Source of the DNA: Spinacia oleracea
Lineage: Eukaryota > Streptophyta > Magnoliopsida > Caryophyllales > Amaranthaceae
Reading direction: 5' to 3'
DNA: 64,000 bases
Assembly (NCBI RefSeq): GCF_020520425.1
Contig: NC_079490.1
Location: forward strand, 7,192,001 to 7,256,000
The translations under genes were made by a program, and so were the position numbers. The notes under the pieces were generated by a model. That model saw only the letters and a list, made by a program, of their open reading frames with translations, was not told where the DNA came from and searched no databases. Of this stretch, positions 9,982 to 20,450 are shown piece by piece; within the stretch, counting starts at the first letter, position 1; the number at the start of each line of letters is the position of its first letter.

Positions 9982-12900
9982 ATGGTTGATTTGGGAATTG
10001 AAGATGACGATAGTAGCTTGAAGAACAGCAAGACCGATTTGCCGCAAACCCTAACCCTAAATCTTCCCGACCACATCCTAATTGAAGAAATTCTGGCACG
10101 ACTCCCGGTAAAATCCTTAATTCGGTTCAAATCTGTTTGTAAGTATTGGTTATCTATCATTTCTTCCCGCAAATTCGCAAAATCCCACCTGAAATTCTCT
10201 TCGTTGCGCCCTCAATTTCTTTTTCTTTCTTATACTCCCTATTTTTGCGGGAAGGGGGATGAATTGTCTTTTCTCTCAATACCCTGTAAAGAATTATGTA
10301 CTAGGAATGATGTAGTTGAATTAGAGTGTGGATATATTGATAATTTCCCTGTACTAGTTGGTTCTTGTGACGGACTCGTGTGTTTGTGTGATAAAGACGA
10401 GTATGCTGGTGTATTATGTCTATGGAATCCTGCTACAGATGAATGTCGTGAGATTGCTAATCCCGAAAATATTCCCAATGTTATTGCTTATGGTTTTGGT
10501 TCTGTTTCTTCCACTGATGATTATAAGATTGCAGCTTCATTTGGGTCGCGTAGTGAGAAATTTCGTGGTTTTTTCGTGTTTTCTGTACTTGGTAGGAAAT
10601 GGAAAAGAATTGTTGGTAAATTTGATGGGCAGTATCTTTCTCTTGCCGTGACATTAGAGGGCGAAGCACTGTTTATTGATGGAACTCTCTACTGGCCACC
10701 CAGATGTATAGAGCGTTTTAACCGAACTAAGGCCAACCACATTATTGGCTTTAACTTAGAAAGGGAGAAATTTGAAGAATTCCCATGGATAGATGATTTA
10801 CATAGGTACAGAGAGGTGAAATTGTTTCGATTTAAAGGGTGTTTGACATTCCGCGGTTGTAATTGGAAGAATACCCGTGATATTTGGGACTTTTGGATGT
10901 TGAAGAAACCTGGTGGCTCGAGTACTTGGGAGAAATTGTTCACTGTTGATCTTACAAATGTCGCCTTTTTGAGTTTCTCTGTAACAGATAAGTGTTTGGT
11001 GCGATATTCTAGGAGGTTCAAGTTAATTGACCCGTGTAAGGAAGCTCTGGAACGTGTCCGTGGAAAGGACGATTTTGCTGAAGACGCAGAAACAAGGGAT
11101 TACGTTGAGAGTCTTGTTTCTACTTTTGTTACAACCAAGTTCGACGAGGAGGTAAACCAACTACTCTGTATGAGGTTTGATCATGGCTTATATTCTTGCC
11201 CGTGTCTTATATTCTTACCCGTTTTAGCTAGTTACCCATGTTTGTACGGAGTAATTATTAAAGGTTGCATTTCTGAATATTCTAATTCAAACATTCAAAC
11301 TATCTGGTTATATATTTTGAAAAATCACAGAGATACTTTAGATTTCTTTTTCTTCCTATTTTTAGCAGAATTGTCTCATACAGATGTAGTAGGAATTTGA
11401 AACGCGTAGACTTTCAGATGGTTCATATGTTGCCACCAATGAGTCTGTCATCCTTCTCTAATGTCAATTATAGTCTTGATTGGTAAAATTTAGCGGTAAT
11501 TCTACTCTGACCAAGGAACTCTATAACTGGATGGGGTAGACTTGAAATATCAATGTGAAATTTGTTGTTCTTTTTTACGTTAAAATTGATAGATGGAATT
11601 TAAATCTGATTGGGTGTCTTTGCTGGATCACTGTACGCCACTGAAATTCTAAGGGAAGGTTGGATGACTTATAATACCTTCACCTTTGAGTTTGTTTAAT
11701 GAAAATGAGATATCAAATACACAAGTTCATGACCTTCCTACTTATTGGTGCATTAGTCATTATACATGCAGAGAAGGATCATTGTATTTCCGTTTTTTCT
11801 TAAAAATATTGGTGAGCTATGACACTTTTCCTAGCGGATGGAGTAGGATTTTGGTGAGCTATGACACTTTTCCTAGCGGATGAGATCTTTAAGTGCCATA
11901 AGAGCTACATAATTTTTATTCTTTGTAATGAATCAAGTATAAGGGAAGGGCATAATAGGTAGTGAGTGATATTAGGTAGAAGACAAATTTGGCAGGTCTA
12001 GTAAAATGGTAATAAATATTGGCAGTTTGGCACATTAGATTATGGGAAGGATGTTGAGAATTTTGGTAAAGATTAGGCTTTGGAGAGTGGTGACCTCAAG
12101 TCACTATCTTGTATCCCATTTTGTGTTCATCGTCTATCAAGCATTTTCTGCCATTACTTTTATGCTCAAGAATATTGGTTCTTTACACTATTTCAATGTG
12201 GATTGATTTTGGTCATTGGATCGGAAATAAATTATATTGTACGAGCATTTAGCTTTTATCTAGTGCTTCCTCTTTGTATGTATTTCATCAACTTGGATAT
12301 GTCTCTTGCAAATCTGCAATGCCATTGCTATTGGCTTTTCATAAACTACTCTTCTTGGTTTATTTGAGGTACATGTTTGTTTTAAAGCTATCCCTATTCC
12401 TCATTGTTATTTTATACCACTGTTTGTAGATAGTATCTGCATTGCATATCTTCCTCTTTTTTTTTTTTTTTTTCAAATTTTATGTCTACAATTCAAAAGC
12501 CATTTCTCTATTTTTGTTCTCCTCTAGTGTTTTTTTTCTTCTGGCTTTTGGTCATTGAATGGAAATAAGTTACTCCGTACATTGTACGAAGTAGCGTTTT
12601 GCTTGAAGCTTTTATCTACCGCTTTATGTTTGTATGTATACATGCACTTGGATACATCTGGTGCAATTTCGTTCTAATTGCCTTTTAATAAACTAGTTTT
12701 CGGGCCACTTGGAGTTGCTGTGAGAGATCACTTATCTGTTGAATCATTTTTAGGAATTTAGAAATGACAAGTGTTGATAAAATATTATCCGATACAGTCT
12801 AACTATTTCTCTTTTTGATAAAGGAATCTGATTATGAAGACGAGGATGGCTATGACTGTGATTGTAACTGTGACTGTGACTGTGACTGTGACTGTGACTG

Positions 12901-13261
12901 TGACTGTGACTGTGACTGTGATGGTGATGGTGATGGTGATGGTGATGGTGGTGGTGGTGGTGATGGTGGTGGTGATGGTGATGGTGATGGTGATGATGAT
13001 GATGGTGATGGTGATGGTGATGATGATGGAGGCAATGGGAGTGATTTTGAGGATGATGATGGCATTGATAATGATGTTGAAGACGTTGTTGGCAATGAAT
13101 GTGATCCCAAGGATGATAATGAGGCCAACATTTATTGGGTAAGTTCTTCGGATTATGATAAAGACAGCGATGAGTACAAGTATGCTATTCCATCCAAAGA
13201 CGATGATGATGATGATGATGATGAGGATGATGATGAGGATGATGAGGATGATGGATTCTAG
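9982..13261 (+). CDS. F-box/FBA protein with acidic Asp-rich tail, copy 2 (intact)
   Basis: Likely substrate receptor of an SCF E3 ligase. The start is ATG 9982 (MVDLGIEDDDSS), matching the starts of copies 1 and 3. Exon 1 (9982-11151) encodes 390 residues: F-box about 28-70, then an F-box-associated region with LVGSCDGLVCL (about 125-135), LWNPATDECREI (148-159), YGFGSVSSTDDYKI (170-183) and IWDFWMLKK (301-309). A donor GAG|GTAAAC follows. A pyrimidine-rich stretch ending GATAAAG gives an acceptor at 12822-12823, and exon 2 (12824-13261) continues in frame (ESDYEDEDGYD) to a stop, for about 535 residues. The tail holds Asp-Cys and Asp-Gly dipeptide runs, IYWVSSSDYDKDSDEYKY and a final DEDDDEDDEDDGF. 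The middle exon present in copies 1 and 3 has been deleted here. The splice model is inferred; an unspliced reading would stop at 11400. Confidence 0.75.
11809..11882. repeat. Two-copy tandem repeat, period 42 bp, in the F-box gene 2 intron
   Basis: TTGGTGAGCTATGACACTTT starts at 11809 and again at 11851, each followed by TCCTAGCGGATG. Copies 1 and 3 carry one related stretch (GGTGAGCTATGACA near 6777 and 16301). Confidence 0.85.
12852..13040 (+). repeat. Coding microsatellite (TGTGAC)n then (GATGGT)n
   Basis: Hexamer runs inside exon 2 of F-box gene 2. In the reading frame they encode alternating Asp-Cys, then Asp-Gly and Gly runs. The other tandem copies have plain Asp/Glu runs here, so this is a copy-specific expansion. 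Confidence 0.85.
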
Positions 13262-13814
13262 TAGCTAGAAACTAGAATTAACTTGTATCCTTGTAATGGT
13301 AGCTTAAGGAGTAAATAAACGTCTATGTTAACATAATTTTCTTTTCCATTCTGTGTTATGATAAATTATTAGTTTTGTCCTCAACTTATGAATGGTTTTC
13401 CCTTTTCTGCACATCCTACTTAGAAATTTAGGCTTCGGATAGGTTCGTTTCGACGGAAAATGATTGTCTTTAGAAAACAATTTTAAAGGGAAAACATAAT
13501 TGCAAAATTCCTTTGTTTCTTTGCAAGAAAAGTCAGTGAGAAAGGAAATGGAAGTGGAAGTGATAGATTTCTTCATAAAAGGAAAATGTGTTTTCATCTT
13601 GGAGTATTTTTCCACCTTTAATAAAATAACCAAAGACAAATGAAAATATTTTTTGCCAAAAGTCTCCTAGTGAAAATTGCTTATACAGAGTACTCATATT
13701 AAATTGGAGTATTTTCCACCCTTGTTTTGGTTTAACTAAGGCCCGATAATGTTCTACCCAAGCACTGTATCTGTTTCATTAAATTCTATACATTTAATAT
13801 TTACATAGATATCA
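13262..13814. other. Intergenic, no gene seen
   Basis: 3' flank of F-box gene 2. The stretch 13430-13660 has the look of an old interspersed repeat, but no termini were recognised. Confidence 0.5.
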
Positions 13815-14063
13815 ATGATGTCTTGGCCTAGTGGTTAAAAACTTAAAATCGAGGGATTGCGTACTACAGGTCTCAAGTTCGAATCCCCCGCCCCTATTTG
13901 TAATTTATATTTCCCTTGTGGCTCATTCGCATAGAAAAATAAAACAAAATACGTTGACTCTAATACGATATTTTATTAAACCGCATATATACTTCGTAGA
14001 TATTGGTATTGTCCTTGTGGCCACTTAGCCGGAAAAAGGAAAAAGTAAAAAAAAAAAAAAAAA
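13815..14063 (+). mobile_element. tRNA-derived SINE
   Basis: It starts GATGTCTTGGCCTAGTGG (A-box-like), carries AAGTTCGAATCCCCC (B-box-like) about 40 bp on, and ends in an A-rich tail (14049-14063). This is the usual layout of plant SINEs. No clear target duplication was seen. Confidence 0.65.
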
Positions 14064-14161
14064 TGTGATATAGCCCCTCCTTAGTATTTGCCTATTTGGT
14101 ACTCCGTACAATTTATTTGGTACGGGCTGGCCCAATATAGGCTTATGGAGCCCTTGCTCTA

Positions 14162-14171
14162 TTTCCCGCGC
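14162..14171 (+). promoter_or_regulatory. E2F-like site TTTCCCGCGC upstream of F-box gene 3
   Basis: Third copy of the conserved site, about 140 bp before ATG 14309. Confidence 0.5.
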
Positions 14172-14308
14172 AAATATCCTCCAGTTTTAAGCTGCCCATT
14201 TTCTCCCCCAATTTCCCGTGTTTTCGTCAGTTATTCAATTTCAATTACCCACTTCTTCAACCTCAATCCCATCATTTCTGCAACTATTTCACAAATTCGA
14301 AGACAGGA

Positions 14309-17289
14309 ATGGCTGATTCGGGAGTTGAACCAGACGAGAGTAGCTTGAAGAAGAGCAAGATCGATTTATCGAAAACCCTAACCCTAAATCTCCCGGACCA
14401 CATCCTAATTGAAGAAATTCTGGCACGACTTCCGGTAAAATCCCTAATTCGTTTCAAAACCGTTTGTAAGTATTGGTTATTAATAATTTCTTCCCGCAAA
14501 TTCGCAATTTCCCATCTGAAATTCTCTGTGTTACGCCGTCAATTTCTATTTCTTCCGTATTGTGATGATTATTGTGGGAAAGGGAATGGTGGTTATTTTC
14601 TCTCGTTACCGTACAAAGAATGCTGTAGCGTGAAAGATTTAGTTCGATTAGGGTGTGGATATATTGAAGATTTTCCTGTATTAGTGGGTTCTTGTCATGG
14701 ACTCATATGCGTGTGTGATAAGGAAGAGTATGCTGGTAAATTTGGTCTGTGGAACCCTGCTACAAAAGAGCATCGTGAGATTACTAATCCCGATAATATT
14801 CCCGATGTTTTAGCTTATGGTTTTGGTTATGTTTATTCCATTGATGATTATAAGATTGCATCTTCATTTGCTACTCGTAGTGGGAAGTTTCGGGGTTTTA
14901 CGTGCTTTCTGTACGTGATGGGAAATGGAAAAGAATTGTTGGTAAATTTGATAGGCATTACCATCAACTTGCTATCACATTGGACAACGAAGCACTGTTT
15001 GTTGATGGAACTCTGTACTGGCCTCCCAGATGTACTGAGCGTTTTAACCTCTGTAAGGCCAAACACATTATTGGGTTTAACTTAGAGAGGGAGGAATTTG
15101 AAGAATTCCCATGGAGAGAGAATTTACATAGCTACAGAGATGTTAAATTGTTGAACTTTAAAGGGTGTTTGACGTTCTATGGTCGTAACTGGAAGAGTAC
15201 TCACAATGTTTGGGACTTTTGGATGCTAAAAAAACCCAATGGCTCGATTAGTTGGGAGAAATTGTTCACATTTGATCTTACAAATGTCTCCTTTTTTTCG
15301 TTTCTCTGAGACAGACAAGTGTTTGGTGCGACAGTTTGAGCAGTTCAAGTTAATTGACCCATCTAAGGAAGCTTTGGAACTTGTCCGAGGAGATTCCGAT
15401 AATTCTCAGAAGGAAGTAACAATGGAATATACTGAGAGTCTTGTTTCACCTTTTTTTACAACGAAGGTGAAAAACTTTGAGGTTTGATCATGTCTTTTTA
15501 TTCTAATGCTTTGTGTGTAGTTTTATATTCTTGCTGGTTTTAGCTAGTTGCGCATGTTTGTTATGATCAAGGTTGTAGCCAGGGGGTTTCATTTCTGAAT
15601 GATACTAATTGAAAATTCTAAACTGTGATTATATTTCTGGTTTATAGGACCGATGAACAGAATTGTCTCATACAGATGTAGTAGGAATTTGAAACTCATA
15701 GACTTTCAGATGGTTCATACTTCATAATTCATATGTTGCCACTAACGTGCCTGTTTTTTGAAGTTAATGTGGCATCCTTCTCTGATATCATCTGAGGTCT
15801 TGATTGGTAAAATTAGCAGTTAAAGGAACAGCATATCTCAATGGAGTAGACTTGAAATATCACTGTGAAATTTGTTGTTCTATTTTTCAAAAGAATTGAT
15901 GGATGGAAGTGTGTTGTATGCTTCTGATATTAAAGGAAGGTTGGATGACTTGTAATATCTTAACCTTCGAGTTTGTTAAATGAAAATGAGATGTCAAATA
16001 CACAAGTTCACGACCTTCCTACTTATTATTGGTGCATTAGTCAATATACATGCAGAGAAGGATAGTTGTGTTTTCTTAAAAATATTGTCCTTTATATTCA
16101 ACAACTTATACGATTTCTCAAAGTCATAATTGCCAGAGGATCTAGACACGATCTACGATAGGAGTTTAAAGGAGATGTTTGTATCCACCCTAGAAGGATA
16201 CATCAGACTCACCCAAAAGTAATTAATTGAACTTTTGAGCATGTTCTTTTTGTTGATCTATTGTAGGATTGTAGTACATATTCTTGGATAGAGTAGGATT
16301 ATGGTGAGCTATGACATAGTTTCCTTGTGGAAAAGGTCATTAAGTGTCATCAAAGCTACATGATTTTTAAAAGCTACATGATTTTTACTAATTCTATGTG
16401 TTTAACATAGGTTTTGGCCATTGGATTGGAAATAAATCACTTCATTCTACAAGCATTTTGCTCTTTGTAATTCATGAACTTGGATACATCTATTGCCTTT
16501 TCATAAACTAGTCGTTTGGTTAATGTGAGGTGCACTTTTGTTTTAAAGGGTGCCTATTCATGTGTTCTGTTTGTATATAGTGTCTACATTGTATATATTC
16601 CTTCTTTAAATTTTCACGTCCAATATTCAGAAACTATTACGGAGTATGTCTTTTATTTCTCTCCCGTTGTTGGCTTGATGCTGTTCATTTTTTCCGGCAA
16701 CTTGAAGTTACTTGATATTGTTGCAATTCATTTTTTTTCCCGGCAACTTGAAGTTACTTGATAACATCTGTTGTGGCAGCTCACTTATCAGTTGTATCAG
16801 GTATGGTCTAACTATTTCTCTTTTTGTTGGGGGTGTAACATTAGACTGCTAAACAACCAATCGTGGACAATAAGCTTCTCCAAAATAAACGGTAGACATT
16901 TCACTTATTTAATTTTTCAAGTGTTGCAATATTTGTATGCCACATTAATGAATGATTTATCATTCTAAATTGGCAGAGTTCTTCCTGTGTCTCGGGAAAA
17001 GGACTCTGATTATGAAGACGAGGATGACTATGATGATGATTGCGATGATGATGATGATGATGATGATGGTGATGAGAGTGATTTCGAGGAGGAGGAGGAG
17101 GATGGCAATGCTAGTGATTTCGAGGAGGCGCATGGCAATGAGAGTGATTCTGAGGACAATGGCAAAGTCAAAACTTATTGGTTAAGTTCAGATGATGATG
17201 ATAAAGACAGCGATTATTTTAAGTATGCGCTATCCAATGATGAGGACGAAGGTGATGATGAGGATGAAGAAGATGAAGATGGATTCTAG
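14309..17289 (+). pseudogene. F-box/FBA protein gene, copy 3 (frame broken in the middle)
   Basis: Starts MADSGVEPDESSLKKSK at 14309 with a full F-box (LPDHILIEEILARLPVKSLI) and the first FBA motifs. Compared with copy 2, one base is missing near 14897 and one is extra near 15298. The part between (KWKRIVGKFDRHYHQLAIT to WDFWMLKKPNG) is in another frame, and frame 0 meets a stop at 15083-15085 before it is restored. Exon 1 would end at 15466 (ACGAAG|GTGAAA). Exons 16845-16891 (TAKQPIVDNKLLQNKR) and 16977-17289 have good splice borders, keep phase, and encode an acidic tail with TYWLSSDDDDKDSDYFKYAL and a final DEEDEDGF. The intact tail against a broken middle suggests a recent pseudogene or sequence errors. 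Confidence 0.75.
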
Positions 17290-17705
17290 TAGCTAGAAAT
17301 CTAGAATCTAGAAAGAGTAAAGAATGTTTTTATGTACAGAATTTTTTTTGTTTTTTTTCCCTATCTTGTGTTATGATTACTTTTGTTAGGATGTGTTATA
17401 TACTTATATTCATTTGATTTTCACTTAACTTTCCTTAACTTAATCTGAACTTGTCTTAATTGTTAAAATTTATTAAATACTTGTTTCAGTTATAAATCGC
17501 ATTTAGGTAGCCTAATATTTTTTCCTGAACTTAGTTTATTTAAACTTATTTATCCTGAAATAATAGAAAATAAAGTGACAGAACAGTGACAACTATAAGG
17601 GATAATAATAGGAAAGCTTAACTTAACGATGTTCATTGTTAGGGAAGTGAGGTGGAAAGAGTAATACGAAAAGGGTTGTGCATAAGCCAATCAATTCCAC
17701 TTGCA
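17290..17705. other. Intergenic with MITE-like stretch
   Basis: The part 17400-17590 (TAACTTAATCTGAACTTGTC, TTTATCCTGAAATAATAG) resembles repeats at 21850-22030 and 31850-31990. No gene seen. Confidence 0.4.
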
Positions 17706-20450
17706 TAGACCAGGTCCACGCTACTATTAGTGTGGACCAGGATATTTTAGGTATTTTACAGCTTTTAAAGATGACATGGACAAGCAATGTGAACCAAAAA
17801 ATTCGCGGCCTATATAGTAACTCTTACGTTTATATAGTTTACTTATATGCAATATAGTTACTCTACTAGTCATACAGTAAATTTTAACAATATAATTATT
17901 AATATATGCGACATAGTTACTGCAAAGATCATATAGTAACTGTTAAGTTGATATAGTTGTACTTGTATGTAGTATAATTACTCTAATAGTCATACAATAA
18001 CTTTTTGATGTCATTTTGATAAGAATTCAATTACTTAATAATGTATACACAAAGATATTGACTGCTTTATATCATATAGTAAATATTTATCGTACAGAAA
18101 TAGTTACTCTTCTATATCATATAGTAACTCTTTCTATTCTATAGTTACTATTAACTCTTTCAAAAATATAGTAGCACGTCCTCTCCTTCCACGCCCGGGT
18201 CCTCTCCTTCCTTTACCACGTCCTTGGTTTTCATTGTTGTCAGAATTTTCTTCTTCTTCTTCGATCCTGCTTTTGTTTTCCTTGCAGAAGTTATTCTTTG
18301 CACGAATTCAATTCTAGATGATCATCTTTGTATTTCTGAATTAATAGATATATAAACTAAGTTAATAATTTAACATTTAAGTGTGAAAAAATGACATAGT
18401 AACTATGTAAAACATATAGTTTCTATTATGCATCTTACAGTAACTCTTAGAATTAATGATGGTAAGATATTCGCAGAAATGCAAATATAGTTATTGTTGT
18501 AGTCATATAGTTACTGTCATAATAATATAGTCACTCTTATTACTAATAACATAGAGACAAAAAAAAACATAAAAAGAACAAAATGATAACATAGTAACTA
18601 TTAAAAATATATAGTTACTATTATACATGATATAATATCTCTTAATATTAATGATAGTCATATATGAGTAGGGTTGCAGATATAGTTATTGTTATGATCA
18701 TATAGTTATTGTGAGCATAACATAGTAACTCTTATACTAATAACATAGAGGAAAACAAACAACATAAAAATAACATTATAATATACATAAAAAACTATAC
18801 CAAACATATAGTTACTATAATACAAGATATAGTACCTATAAATATCATTGATGGTCATTTAGTCACAAAGTTGTAGACATAGGTGGTGTGATAATAATAT
18901 AGTAACTCGATCCATAATATAGTAACTACATCACTAAAAATGTAGAATAAACATAAAAAACATGCACATAACATAATAAACTGACATAGTACCTATTTCA
19001 AACATATAATAACTACATAAATCATACAATAACTATTGAAGAAAATAAACATATGGTAACAAATCATGATAAAATAAACATAATACATATTTCAAACATA
19101 TAATTACTATATAAATAATATAGTAACTATTGAAGAAAATAAACATATGGTAACAAATCATGATAAAATAAACATAGTACCTATTTCAAATATATAGTAA
19201 CTATATAAACCATATAGTGACTATTATTATAATATAGTAACTATATATTGTACACATATAGTAACTATATCTATGAAGCGGACAAAAACATACTCTAAAT
19301 AACATAGTACATAATGTAATCGTATAGTAACTTTTATTTATCAAAAAGTCACTATAAACTGTTCATAACATAATAACTATCTTAAACACATAGTTACTGT
19401 TTTAAACTTATAATAACTTTCTAAAAAATATAGTAACTATTTTAAACACATATATAGTTATTATTTTAAAGTTATAGTAACTTTTTTAAAAAATATAGTT
19501 ACTCTAAAAACTACTACCAACATAAACACAACGAACATTCCAGTGACTATTAAAAACACTATTTCACAACATAAATTAAAGGTGACTATATCATTTATAT
19601 ACTAACTATGTGAAACACTAACCCTAATTTCAACAAAACAACAAACATTTCAAATCACTCAACAAAATAATAACTATTGTACACATATAGTAACTATTTT
19701 ACACATATAGTAACCATTAAAATAATATAGTAACTATTATACACATATAGTAACCATTAAAATTACATAGTACATCTTTAATCCATATAGTTATTGTATT
19801 ACTCATATAGTTACTATTTAAAATCGTGAAGTCACTGATCGAATTCGCGAAGTGAAAACGATATTTCGGTAAACACAAACATTAATTTCTCCAAAACAAC
19901 AAATATTTTCAATTTTAAATAAAAATAGACTTAAAATTCTTTAAAAAAACAACAAACCGAGATGCGATCTCTAAAAATTCTTGCGAAGATTTGTAGACGA
20001 GCGCAAATTCTTCGATTCGATTTCGGCAACGACGAACCTCCTTCTTGATCTACTACTTCCTCCAATTTTTCCTCATCTAATAGATCCAATTATAAGAATT
20101 ATAAGATAATTACGAAGAAAATCGAACAAAACCTAGAAATTTGGGCTAAATTTTGAAAAGCATAGAGAGAAAATGAAGAGAGATAAATGAAAGAGAAATG
20201 AACAGAATGTAGATCTGAAATTTTGAAAAATAAAAAAGTTTAAAACGTATATAAACTAGACTAGCACAAATCGCATTGAAACTCTACAAAACACATAGTA
20301 ACTCTTTAAAACACATAGTTACTGTAATACGCATATAGTTACTATTTAAAATCATAAAATAACTGTCACATAACAGTTACACATATTACCCATACAAATT
20401 ACTTTGTTGCCCTGGTCCACGCTAAGTTAGCGTGGACCAGGTTTATATTA
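17706..20450 (-). mobile_element. Foldback-ended, probably MULE-derived element full of ATAGTAACT repeats
   Basis: Both ends carry near-identical hairpins: CCAGGTCCACGC...GTGTGGACCAGG at 17711-17740 and CCTGGTCCACGC...GCGTGGACCAGG at 20411-20441. The 2.7 kb between is dominated by dozens of variants of ATAGTAACT and its reverse complement AGTTACTAT. Two stretches look like remains of a minus-strand gene: 20190-19970 reads like a plant 5' leader with CT-rich text and a short basic or acidic start, and 18340-18170 reads on the minus strand as an acidic then Gly-Arg-rich tail (EEEEENSDNNENQGRGKGRR). This could be a deletion derivative of a FAR1-like MULE. No matching target duplication was found, so the superfamily is a guess. 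Confidence 0.55.

Noticed and set aside
12850-13131. Long antisense and alternative frames over the hexamer repeat (Ser-Gln, Ser-Pro or Thr-Val runs)
   Set aside because: They are the other readings of (TGTGAC)n and (GATGGT)n. Only the Asp-rich frame connects to the F-box exon by splicing and has a counterpart in copies 1 and 3.
13815-13890. Possible functional tRNA gene
   Set aside because: It has A- and B-box-like words, but the acceptor and anticodon stems do not form and an A-rich tail follows about 170 bp later, so it is a SINE.
18000-19850. Possible CRISPR-like or satellite array from regularly repeated ATAGTAACT words
   Set aside because: Spacing is irregular, the words vary and occur in both orientations, and the block is bounded by hairpin ends of a transposable element in plant DNA.
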